DNA from: Hemileia vastatrix
Lineage: Eukaryota > Basidiomycota > Pucciniomycetes > Pucciniales > Zaghouaniaceae
Assembly: GCA_030280995.1 (NCBI GenBank)
Contig: JASXTE010000001.1
Location: 15,583,106-15,647,105 of the forward strand
Direction of reading: 5' to 3'
Length of the DNA: 64,000 nt
Position 1 is the first letter of the stretch, and each line of letters begins with the position of its first letter. The position numbers and the translations under genes are program-made. Positions 35,722 through 47,360 of the stretch are shown in pieces. The notes below the pieces were generated by a model that saw nothing but the letters and a program-made list of their open reading frames with translations, made no database searches and had not been told where the DNA came from.

Positions 35722-35731
35722 CCTGGGCATC

Positions 35732-36541
35732 TGTCACGCGCCACGTGACACTAGAGGCAAAAGCAGCTCATTAAATCAAAAATATAGAGATCTAAATCCA
35801 TACTCAAAGCACAGAAAACAATTCTACATAGCAACTGCAACTTTCCTTTGTGTACTCACTATTCAACCGCGCTAGTCTAAACTTTAAATCTAAATTAGTG
35901 AATCTCTCAATAGTGTGTTTTAGTCTTTTCCTCTATAAGCAACACACAGCGCAATAGTTAATGTAATTGTCCGCTAAAAGGTTTTTTAAGTATCTGTGGG
36001 TTATTAAAAGGGGTAGTGACCATGGACGGGATGGTTAGTGGGGGATTAAAGGGGTAACAGATGTTAGTGAGGAGGGTCCAGGTGTAACAGGTGTATTTTT
36101 GGTGGTCTGTGGAGTGTGGAATGATGGATGGGTATGAGGTCAATGTGAGGAGGAGTAACGGATATAAAAGGGGTTGGATTGTAATTTGATATTCCTTTAG
36201 AATTAAATTATAAAACATATATTTAGTTAATAGTGGTAAAGCTTCAGGTTAAATCATTATTATTGTATCTTTCCTTATTTTCTTCAGTAATCATTTCTAA
36301 ATCCTAAATCTTTGATTATTGAGTTTCCAACCCTTTGTGAGATCTTAAGAATATTAATATTAACTTTAAATTATATTAGAATTCTTATTGAACATATCTC
36401 AAAGCAGCAGCTCTTCCTTCGAGTCATCTTTGAATCACTTCCTTGAACATTTCCTCTGTGCTTTGAAGAAGTTTCTAAACTACTCTCTCCATCTCACTTC
36501 CAGGAACACCCTCAACCTTGTGCGTAGGTTATCTGGTGACA
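35732..36541 (+). repeat. 3' LTR of element 3
   Basis: 810 bp, paired with 28122-28931. It starts with the terminal palindrome TGTCACGCGCCACGTGACA (35732-35750), which contains CACGTG, and ends GGTGACA before the GGTCC duplication. Confidence 0.95.
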
Positions 36542-39050
36542 GGTCCAACACTCCAAAGGGCACTTTTATAATTCATAAAAGACAGATATGTATACATATA
36601 ATACCTAAATGATTTAAATTATAAAAATGTCCCTCTGCTTGTTGGACCATCCTTCAGAAGGAAACTTTTGATCAAGTCTGTAACGCCTTTACTCTCATGG
36701 TTAGCCAACACTCAGATACCATGGAAATTAGCAAAAACTTTTCCATCCTATTTCACATAACCTAAAGTGTTCACTTGAGTAATAGTCAATTTTTGAGAAT
36801 GACACTTTAATAATTACAACTACCCAACTTTCACAGATTTATACCCTAACTGATAGGCTTTATAAAAGTGTCATCCTTAGCATTAGCCAATGCTCAGAAG
36901 GACACTGGGTTTCATGTAAAGCCAGATACCACTGTTTTTGTTAATTGTATTTAAAAAATTAATCTCATATTTTAAAAATGTATTTTATTGAATTATCATT
37001 CTTCAAGGGAGAAAATTCTGGCCAATGCCTTTGGATGTCAAAAGAACACTAACTCAAAAAAGAATAATATAATTAAAAAAAATTCAAGGCACAATCATTG
37101 TTAAAAACAAATCATTAGGCCATGGGAATATATAAAAACCAAGATTAATATTTTCTTAACATACAATAGATGTATTGAACTTCCAAATATCCTTTTATTA
37201 TTATGATCAAAGTATAGCATTCTGCCAGATGCATTTAGCACACAAGATTCAACAATACCCCATTATAGATAATAAAATGGTAAGGAAAAGCTCATTATAT
37301 TATTATTATGAAAAGAAAAATATTATCCCATAAATTTGTGAAAAGTGTGATATCTCAATTTTCTTCATTGAGGCCATTAACATGGAAATAATTTCAGAAA
37401 ATCAAAAAATTTATAAAATAATAATGATCCAAATTTCATCACATTTCTATTTAAAATAATTCCTTTAAGAAACAGATTGGTTGATAAATCAATACATACT
37501 CAAGCAGAAATATAGGTGGGGAAAAAAATTATTGCCATTGCTGTTCAAAGGTTCAAAAACCTATTAATGAAAAAATTGGACCTTTCACAGCCTTGTTGAT
37601 GCTTCATCTCACACACTGGCACAAATAATTTTCTGACCATCTGTCAAGTACTTTTGGAAAGCCAATAATCTAAAATTGAAGGGGTTAAACAAAAATCTTA
37701 TTAACCAGTCCACACAATATTTATGAGGTGTAAAATTATTTTTTATAATGCATAAAAGATACACATATATACATTTAATACCAAGATGATATGCCTTTTA
37801 AAATTTTCCTTCATAGCAATGACCCATTTCTCAGGTTGACAGTTTAGGTTCTTTGCAATAGAATGGTAAGAATTTTTCTAATACCCATGGTATTTGATTG
37901 TTGGATTATCATTAAAGTGAAGGTGTTTAAAAATTGGTCAAAAGTGTCCTTCTGATGGACAGTCTGATGCACAGCAGGACACTTTTATATTGCATATCAT
38001 ATAGGTATAATATATAACCATTTTATAATTAAAGTTTATAAATTTTTCTTTCCTAGTGATGGCCAAATATTAAGGAGAAAACATTAAGTACTGTAAATTA
38101 AATGAGCTCTTTTTATAGCATTGGTACATGAACATTAGTTAAACATTAAATTTAAGGTGTTACAGAAATGGTCAAAAATGTCCTTCTGAAGAACTGTACA
38201 GCTCTCAGAATCAGACTTTTATAATGCATAAAACACAGATATGTATACATTTAACACCTAGATAATATGCATTATAAATGTGTCTTTCTAAGAGTCAGGC
38301 TGCCATTCAGAAGGATACTTTTGACTCAGTCTGTAACACCTTCACTTTCATGGTTAGCCAACAATCAAATACCATGAACATTAGCAAAAAACTTACCATC
38401 CTATTGCACAGAACCTTTAGTGTCCACCTGAGCAATATTCCATTTCTGAAATATGCTTTATACTAGTATCTTCCTCAACATCAGCCAATTCTCAGAAAGG
38501 TACTTGGTTCCATGTAAATCCAGATACCACTGTTTATTAAATTGTATTTAAAAAATTATTCTAATATTTGAAAAATGCATTTTATTAAATTATCATTATT
38601 CAAGGTAAAAAATTCTGGCCAATTTCTTTGGAAAACAAAATAATACTACCTCAAAGATAATAAATGGAAAGCATATTTCAGACACATTTATTATTAAAAA
38701 CATAGAATCAAGCCATTTAATATATGAAAAGTAAGAATTATATTTTCTTAACATATAATTAATATATTGAACTGCCAAATATCCTTTTATTATTATGATC
38801 AAATTATAGCATTCTTTCAGATGTATTTAACACATGAGATTCAAAAATACTCCAATAATAGATAATAAACTTGTAAAGATAAGTTCATTATATTATTATT
38901 ATGTATAAAAATTAATATTATCCAGCAAATATGTGGAAAGTGTGATATCGGAGTATCTACAATGCAGGCAATCAACATGAATATGATTTAGGGAAATATA
39001 AAAATTTGTAAAATATACATTACAGAAAATTTGGGGGAATATTGCTAGCA
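36542..39050. repeat. Higher-order palindromic array, right part
   Basis: Continues the left array exactly where element 3 split it (GGTCCAACACTCC...). Further palindromic units lie near 36770, 37720, 37940, 38180 and 38400. Copies of the long non-palindromic block start at about 36900 and 38480 and share GCCAGATACCACTGTTT and the AATAGATAATAAA region. It fades out by about 39050. Confidence 0.75.
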
Positions 39051-40330
39051 ATAACCCTCATTTAAAAATGTTGAGAAGTGGTTGAAAATCTGTTGGGAAT
39101 TCATTGTGAAACCAGATTTAAATCAATTGGACAATGATTTGGTAATCAGTTAGACCTAGGCTCAGCCCAGCCCAATCACAGGTCTCTTGGAGCTTGGTGA
39201 TTACTTTGATCTTCAGCTGAGCACAGATTGAGCAAAACTTAAACATATCAATTAACATATCATAATACTCACTTTCCCATCTTGTGGAAAGCAAAATTTG
39301 ATATTGGGTCTAAGAATATCTACAGATATTTTCTTGCCAATTTGGTAACAGAAGTTTAAACTTTAGTATCTTAATTATTACATTAGACAACATAGATATT
39401 TGTTAAAACATACAATTCAAATCAATTTTAATATTATTGAGATCACCATAAGTGTCTGTCCAAAGACTTACAAAAAATATGTTAGTATCAAGACATTGTT
39501 CCAGGTAGTAGTTTCAATTTGGATTTTGAACTGCCATCTAAAGCATTTTACTATTAGACAGAAACATAAATAAATGTAATAAGAGTGAAATTATTCTATT
39601 TTGTGATTATAATGTAACAATAAAGCTCATTTTTATTAAGAAAATTTTTCTTCTTCCACAAACCCAAATTTACTCTATAGGCTCAAGATTTATTTTTAAG
39701 CCATATTATTCATTTCAGTTATCATTGGTTTACTTCCAATATTTTTTAAAAAGATAATAATAATACATGTGAAAGAATTATGAGCTTAGGGTAGCATATG
39801 CTAAAAAGTTATTTTGTCATTTTATTCAAAACTGATTATTCATTTTTCGCTTCAATTCATCTTTTAAAAACCAATATCTTTGGATACTATTCTTAAATAA
39901 TTTGTCAAGTCTCAGATGTGTTTCACAGTTCTCAATAACAATTGGTCAAATTTATATAAATGTAATTTCAAGATTTAAAAACTCACCGACCCCCATGGTT
40001 TTACAGTGAGGCCATTTGAATGTTCATATTTTTGGACTATTTGAAGAAAGAAAACCAACCCTTGTTGGTAATCTTTCTCAAGTTCAGAGTAAGAACATTG
40101 GGTCCGGATCTCACCATTAAAACCAAAGAAGTGCCTTGAATCCTATGAAGCCATTCTATTTTCATGCTTACTTGATTCCAGTTTTTGCTAATCAGTATCA
40201 ATTTTGGAGATGCCTATTTTCTTAAAGTACACTAATCAGTCTTGCTAAAGAAGAATTTTCTTCTGCTTAAATCAATTTATTTTCAATCCCTAACTATGAC
40301 TCCACTTTCTTTTTTAATATCCCTCATGTA
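39051..40330. other. AT-rich stretch with no recognised gene
   Basis: Both strands are closed by frequent stops. It may include the 5' exons of the SNF2 gene, but I see no recognisable motif before about 40330. Confidence 0.4.
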
Positions 40331-41049
40331 ATTTTTGAAGGCTCTTTCCAAATATCTCAGAGTACTCAAGATTGGAAATCTGAATAACTTATCCAAGGAA
40401 TAAAAACAGTTCTCAAAAAACATCAACTTCAAGCAATAAATTTTATGATTGACAATGAACAAATGTTAAAGGAAAAGTTGGATATCATGTGGAGGCACCA
40501 GGACAACCATTGGCTTAAAACTGTATTTGATGAGTATAAAGATCAGTTTCCTAACAATCAATTAACCCCTGAAGGAAACAGGTCAATACTCGCTGATGAT
40601 ATGGGGTTGGTAAAGACGCTTTCAACTCTTTCTCTTATTAGTGCAACTAAAAGTGAAGCAAGACAATTCAAGGCATCAGAGAATCAAGAAGGTATTAATT
40701 GGAGTTCAGACACACTGATTATATGCCCACTTGCAACACTATTAAATTGGATCAATGAAATAAGTGTGCACTTTGAAGATAATGCTCTTCCTTTCAAAGT
40801 TTTTTATGGGAAGGATATTAAAAATACTAAAGTCAATGAACTACAGGACATTGCTATTTTTTTAACAACCAATGAAACAGCTAAACCAACAATGTCAAAA
40901 AATCACAGCCAAAAAAAGATACCGGTGACTCAAAAGCTCTTTTGGTATAGAGTTGTTTTAGATGAAGCTCCGTTAGTGCCCATTTCTATATCTAAAACTT
41001 AAAACTTAATTCTTATAATCAATTTTTATAAATATTATTTTAGTTATGT

Positions 41050-43632
41050 TGTGGTCTTCCAACATTGTCAGGGGCCTTTGTTGTGTGATTTGGGGCTGTT
41101 TGTGCATGTCTTAGTTGACATCTGTTAAGGATTTGGGTATTTTTCTGGTTTTATTCCGTGGATATTGGGTCTGCGGGTATGTGGGTACTATCATTGGATA
41201 GCCCTGGTTTTTCTCTATATTTTATGTCTTCTAGACATTTTTCATATTCTGAGTTTTAAGGGGTCATTTCCTCATTTTTCATATATAAAAGATTTTTCAG
41301 CCTGTATATCTCCAGGACTGAGTAAAAAGTAACTATAAGTTATGTTAAACACATGAACTATACATGGGAATAATAAATGAGAGTACACAAATAGTATACA
41401 TAAGTAAAATTATGATAATACACAAAAAATGCCATTATAACACCTTATATACACGCATATATCCACCTTTTATAGGTCTTATGTACTTAATATTAAGTTG
41501 GAGTATGTTAGGGTAATCTTAAGATCCTTAAGTATAAGGCTACATAATTTTTAAGTACACTTAAAGCTGTTATATTCATTGTTTTATGCAAAAAACAAGA
41601 AATGTGCTTTATTTCACTTAAAAGTTGACTATATGCGCTATAAAATTGAGAATATCAAAATTGCGCTTTGACAGATCAATTGGGCTCATTTAGAACTATT
41701 GATTTGGCTATTTAAATGCATAAAAATAACACTTTTCAAATTTGGTGTTTTTTATGCCAGAAATGGCTTCTGTGTACTGGCCACATACTGCCTGCTTTTT
41801 TCCCGTGTGAATAGCTTCATTTTTAGCAAATTCAGATTTTTTCACACTATAATTACCCCACATTCTACGCCCACTGTGGGGAAACACACTAAAATAGGCG
41901 ACAGGCGCTTATTTAGTGTCCTAGCTTAATTAATAATGCATTGACCTTATTTATATGCACTAATTTCATTAATAACCTCACTCTTGGCACTTTATTTCAT
42001 CACCACGCTTAAATTCGCCTAATTTTAGTCAAGGATTTACCCGTGCAAGAGCCTGCCAAGAACTGCATGTAGTTACCCCACATCTCATGCTCTTTTTTAA
42101 GTTTTTGGGTGGTTTCTCAGTCAATTTTGGTTATTTTTGAATGGGAATTTCACGTAGTATAATGTCAGGATTAGCCCCATTATTTCTACAGTCAATCCCC
42201 CTTATTATTAAGCTATTATTAACCTTAAAAAGTCTCCTTTAGTCTTTAATATTATTGTTTTATACGCATATACTCTCTTTTTGTCTTTTTCTTTAATTTT
42301 GATGGATTTCCCTTATTATTACAGGATTTTGGCTGTTGTTACTCTTATAATTATGTCATGGGTTACTGGAAATGTTGATGGGCTTAGAGGCGTCATTAAC
42401 TGTGTATTGGGTGGTATATCAAGGGAATCATTGGGGAACTCAGTGTTTATAAAAGGAGGAGGTTTTTGGGTTGTATTTCTTCATTCCTTATCATTACAAT
42501 TTAACCAATATAACCAAATAAATTACAATACATATCAATTAGTACTTTTATAAGACTTTTGAATAGTATCTGAATTATAAAATCTATTTTTCTACCAACT
42601 ACAAAGATTGTAAGCCATATATAAAATTAGTGAGAATTATATTACTGAGACCTTTATATTTGATTATATTTTACAACTTAGTGGATTAGTACTACAGTAT
42701 TCATACAGGACCATTTAAATCTTCTAGACAACTGACCATTCAAGCTAGTTCACGTCTTTGTACTTGACCTTAGCCTGACAAGATTGCTGTTTAATTTTGT
42801 TTTTTGTGTTTTACGGGCTAACCTTAAGTCTTAGGGTTAAGTGCTTAGTACCATTGGATAGAGCGAATTTTTCTCTATATTTCATCTCTCAATGTTGTTA
42901 TAGTGAAATTCCGTGTTTTAAAGGTTTTAGTAGTTGTAGCTAATTTTTCTAAGTAGATTAGTTGTTTTTTTTGGTTTTCTGGCTTCAGGGAGGCCGGGCC
43001 GCTTCAGGCGGCACCTCCAACGTCGGGCGGCCCGCCCGCCTCTGTTTTGGAAGGTTATGGAGTGCTTCAGGAGGGTTTTTTAATCAATTTGGTGGGTACA
43101 GGCACCAGATTGGTGGGTGCTCATGGGCTCTTAGTTAGTGGTCTGTGTGTACATAGGAATAAGACAGTTTGGGGCAACCTTAATCATCATACAACCATCC
43201 GGAGGTGATATCATTGTTCCTCACTCAGTTTTCACTGTTTTCTGGCCACAATTGGCTGTGTTTGTTGCAAGTAAGTTCTTCATTTAACTTAACTTTGGCA
43301 ACTGTTTTCTCTGTTATAGTCTTGCAAGCTATAGCAAGTATTATTGCTGTCTCTGGTGTGGATTTGAAGCCTACATCAAGTATCTTTGCTGTCTCCGGTG
43401 TGGACATTGTTCTACATTTCAGTTCTTTGGTCTGGTAGTCTATCTGGGGACTACTTTCTTTGCTCATCAAGCAGTCAAGTGTGTTAAAAAGGGGCTTTAG
43501 CAAAACAGGAACCAACTTACTTTAGCAAGTAAATCTCACTCTATTTTTCTAAAGGGACAGGGGATTTTCTCTCTGGTTTTTCTCCAACTCCCTTGGTCAA
43601 GGCCTATAGCTAGTACTATAGGATTATCTACA
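41050..43632. mobile_element. Family C solo LTR inside the SNF2 pseudogene, itself interrupted
   Basis: 41050-41293 plus 42785-43632 match the LTR at 6398-7490 end to end (TGTGGTCTTCC to TCTACA). No internal region is present, so it is a solo LTR. Flanks ATGTT and ACGTT are possible remains of a 5-bp duplication with one change, if the first base of the LTR is counted in the duplication. Confidence 0.8.
41294..42780. mobile_element. Second insertion nested in the C-family LTR (1.49 kb)
   Basis: Absent from the 6398-7490 copy, where AAAGATAGCTG is continuous. Bounded by AAGAT on both sides (41289-41293, 42780-42784, overlapping the end by one base). The right end TTAGCCTGACA resembles the outer ends of the A, B and D LTRs, so it may be a solo LTR in minus orientation. 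It holds no convincing gene; the small frames at 41699 and 42281 are unsupported. Confidence 0.6.
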
Positions 43633-44515
43633 ACGTTAAAAATCCTTACTTGCAGAGGGCTCAAACAATATTTGACTTGGAATCCAAACACCAACTATTC
43701 TTGACCAGAACTCCACTTCAGAACAGGCCCAATGACCTTCAAAGTCTCATATTTTTTCTTAGAATCAAAAAGTTGCAAGAAGACTGGCTATGGAAGAATT
43801 TCCTTTTTCCAGGTTTGTAAAATAGAAAGGCTAATTCTATTAAATCAATCAATCACTTAATGAAAGTCATAAGCCTATGTAGAACAAAAGATGTAATTTT
43901 TTCTCTTTCAAAAAATATTCAATGGGGGATATTGGTTCAATTAGCAGATCCATGGAGGTCTAAAGTTGATGTGCTTCAAGAAGGAATCACTGAGAAATAT
44001 GGGCCCTCCAGAAGCACCAACTTCCCTTGGGACTCATCTGAGTTTCTTAGAGAGCTGATGATTTTAAGAAAATTCTGCAACCATCCAATCTACAAAAAAC
44101 TGTATGAAGCTCCAACTTTTGATTTCACCTGGAAGCATTCTGCAAAGATTTGTCATCTTATAGGCCACTTGAAAAACTTTTTTTCTGGTGAAAGGGGTAT
44201 AAATTTTCCAAAAGCTGTTATATTCTCCAACTTTGCAGACTTTTTGCAGATGCCAGTGATTCTGTAATGAATTGTTTTACAAAACTGTGTTGGCTTATTA
44301 AAATCAATATTCTAATATTTCAAAATAGAATAAAAATGGCTCTAGATGACCACAATATTAGGTATACCTAGCTTATGGGTGAACTCAGTAGGACAAAGTG
44401 AGACAAAAATATGCATGAATTCCATTTTAATAAAAATTGCCAAGCTTTAATTGGAACAATGCTGGCTGCAGGAGTGGGTATAGATCTCAGGTGTGCTCAA
44501 AATGTATATATAATG

Positions 44516-44588
44516 GTGAGCTCAATGTCTTATATTTCATATTAAGAACAAAAATATTAAATTTTTTATATGTTCAATGTTGAAATAG
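44516..44588 (+). other. Intron in the SNF2 pseudogene between motif V and VI
   Basis: GTGAGC donor after ...CAQNVYIM and AATAG acceptor before EPNWNPEVEQQAVDRLY; the frame is kept. Confidence 0.7.
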
Positions 44589-44745
44589 GAGCCGAATTGG
44601 AATCCAGAAGTTGAGCAGCAGGCTGTTGATCGGCTGTATAAAATGGGGCAGCAAAATGAAGAAAATGTTTTGAATTATTTTGTACATGGAAGTATAGAAT
44701 TCAGCATGTATAAGATTCAAAGGAAAAAATGTAGCTAACAATGTA

Positions 44746-46984
44746 AGCTGAATTCAAATTCTATAAATTTTAATGATAATAGTAATCGTTAAAATTATGT
44801 TTTTGCTTTCAAGGCTAAGTGTCCCAAACAGTGGAAATGAGGAGTATGAGTGTGAAAAACTATTATGAAGGGAGTTTTTCAATCACTCACATTAGAGGAA
44901 CCAAGAACTTCAATGAGAGCAGGTAAATTTATGGGATTTTGAGGCTTTTAATGTCTGAGTTGCTGAGGATTTAGAGATGCAAGATAATTGGGAGAATAAC
45001 AGTTATTCGGCAAGCCCCAGGGGACATGAGAAGGATTAAGTTTAGGTGATAATGTTGAAACCAAACTGATTCTTTTGTACAAGTCCAAGTCCTTTAGCAC
45101 AATTCCAGAGTATGTCAAAGTATTTCAAATATAAAAGTGTTGTTGGTCAAGATATTGTGCAACTTTAGAAAAATCTTCAGACCTCCATTGCATTAAGATA
45201 CGTCTTAACAATCCATCATTATCAATTTTGGTGTCTGAAAAACACTTGATGTTTGTGAAAAGGTTGTGATAAGTTTCACAATGTGGAATTTGTTTAAGAA
45301 GTATAGTTCAGTTAACTGAATTCTAAGAATCTTTGTTATTTGAAATAAAGGTCACAAATAAAAATAGTTGAAAAAAAGGGGATTTTCATACTTTTTTTTA
45401 TTCTTTTTTTATGCTTTCTCACTTTGATTATTTCTTGAGAGCTATCATAATCCTTCCCAAGTCTTAATTTATCAGCATGACCTAAAAACCAACGGTGAAG
45501 AACTTGCATTTGATTTGAGAAGCTAATTTTAGTTGAGTCAATTTGTATGCAATTAAATTATTGGTTTTTAAGGCATTGTCCCAGTGTTTAATGAGAATAT
45601 TTTGCAAAACCTGGTTCAATTTGTCAAACCAATCTAGGTTCCAAGAAAAAGTTGACCCTAGAAAACCTCACATGTGAAGGTGGTCAATAAAAGATTCACA
45701 GAAAATTAGTGGAAACGTTTCCGAAACAGCTGAATTTGATTCTGAATGAAGTAGCTCAAAGGCAATGTTGCAAGAATTCATTTTGAATGATTAAAATATG
45801 TCTAATTGCTCTTCAGTAGGTTTTTATTTCCATACATTTGATTCTGGTGACATATCCAAAAGTGAATGACAAAAATTGTGTATAGATCTAAAAAAGTGAG
45901 AATTTGATGGAGTCAAAGTCTCATTAAAAATTATATTAAGTGTTCATGTGTTTGGGGGCAGGTTTCCATTAGGAAAGTAAGAGCTACTAGGGTTCATAAA
46001 CAATTAGATTAAGAAAGTGTTCAATAAAATTTAAAAAAGGGGAAGGATAAATTGTGGAGCTCCAAAACTTTATGATCAAAGTTGATTTAAGGAGAAATAT
46101 CACAGAAATTAAAAATAAGAAATATTTCAACTTTATGGAATTATAATATGCATAAATTATATTTTTATATGCAATTTGAACTCAAAAGGAATGGCACAAA
46201 AGGTAGAGAATGATTATGTGATAAAAGTGGACTCATTTGAGAAAAGGTTTTTTTCTTTTCAAAAAATTTTTCCACAAAAATAATTTGATAAATGTGAGGC
46301 TATGTTTATTTTTTGATTACCAAAAAATTATTTTTGGTCCAATATGATAGTAATACATATTCCATTGAGTAATTTTTGTTCAACCTGAATAAAAAGACTA
46401 GAGTGTAACTTTATCACATTTATGTATGAAAATTTATACAAAGGTTCAGCTTTTTTGTAATGCTTTGAGGTTTACCCTTTGTAGCATCTATTATTTGAGT
46501 ATTTTTGATTATTTCTTTATGGAAAATTATAAATAGTACAGACCAATTTTTGAAGTGAAGGAAATATGTTTGTGATTGTTTTTTTACAAAATATTAACCT
46601 TATTTTTGGGTTTAACTTTGTTTTTTGGGGTAAATTTTTAAATAATTATGTTAAAAATATGGATTAATTTTCTTATAGTCCATAACTAAAAAATTTTATT
46701 AAAATCAAATAAATATAGGGTAGTTAGATATAACTCAGAAGGCATTTGATAGAAAAAAATTAAGATGCTTGTGTGTACAATAGAGTTTTTTCTATGATAG
46801 AAAATATTCTGATAAACATGCATGCATTGTTTTACAAATGCAGAGAGTGTACAGAATACAAATAAAGTAGGCTGAATAGCTTTTAATTAATATATAATTT
46901 ATCTGATTAAAAAGAAAACATTTAAACTTAAATAATTTCAACACATATTCCATCATATTCTTTTGATAAAAAATGTAGCTTATA
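44746..46984. other. AT-rich stretch with no recognised gene
   Basis: No frame over about 60 codons with a plausible composition, and no repeat shared with the rest of the window that I could see. Confidence 0.4.
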
Positions 46985-47360
46985 TTAGCTATTGCCTTGC
47001 AAAAAAAGGAATAGCTTCAATTGGTAACTTCCAACAGCTAACTTATTCCTACATTTATCACAATTACAATGCCTCCATTTTTTCATGTATGTCATTGTCA
47101 AGAGCTTGGATGTTTCTATAGAAATTATAAAACTTTTTCTGGGTCCTTTGAAGTTGGTATGGCTTTCAAAAGCTCTAATTCTTATGCAAAACATTGAGAG
47201 GAAGGAAATAGGAAGGCACAGATGGTTATTTCTTCCAACAATCCACTTAACATTGGAAGTTCCAGCTCCACAAAAACAGTAAGCTGTATATCTATAGTTC
47301 AAAGCTGGAATAAAAGTCTTTATGATTTTGTGATGATTTATTACATTAGGGCATTCGCTA

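Larger units (their letters stand above)
28122..36541 (+). mobile_element. Chromodomain gypsy element 3, complete, plus strand
   Basis: The two LTRs are each 810 bp (28122-28931 and 35732-36541), flanked by the same 5 bp GGTCC (28117-28121 and 36542-36546). The insertion splits a palindromic unit of the array; joining the flanks restores the unit. Internally, in order: gag with a CCHC knuckle, protease, RT, RNase H, integrase with a C-terminal chromodomain, a polypyrimidine tract, and an antisense accessory gene. It is dead from many frameshifts and stops. Elements 4 and 5 are copies of the same family. Confidence 0.95.
40336..44745 (+). pseudogene. SNF2-family DNA-dependent ATPase (Rad5/Rad16-like), split by an LTR insertion
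   Basis: Exon pieces: 40336-40971, 43656-44275, 44330-44515 and 44589-44740. Motifs in order: VLKKHQLQAINFM (Q-like), ILADDMGLVKTLSTLSLI (motif I, with GLGKT changed to GLVKT), IICPLATLLNWINEI (Ia), RVVLDEA (II), FLTRTPLQNRPNDLQSL (III), KAVIFSNFADFLQ (IV), AAGVGIDLRCAQNVYIM (V) and QQAVDRLYKMGQ (VI). Such proteins move or remodel DNA-bound complexes in the nucleus. A conserved intron is at 44516-44588. A 2.6-kb LTR insertion (41050-43632) sits between motifs II and III, probably in an intron, since a TTGCAG acceptor lies 23 bp beyond it. The Walker lysine loop change and a stop near 40384 make it a pseudogene. It is the only trace of a cellular-type gene in the window. Confidence 0.8.

Noticed and set aside
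28117..36546. Idea that element 3 and the array form one composite transposon
   Set aside because: The clean GGTCC duplication and the restored palindromic unit after removal show a simple insertion.
41699..42553. Two small plus-strand frames in the nested insertion
   Set aside because: No homology that I recognise, weak composition, and both lie in a probable solo LTR.
44746..46984. Search for a host gene or RNA gene between the SNF2 and TNP2 relics
   Set aside because: No frame, tRNA-like box A/B pair or conserved motif was convincing on either strand.
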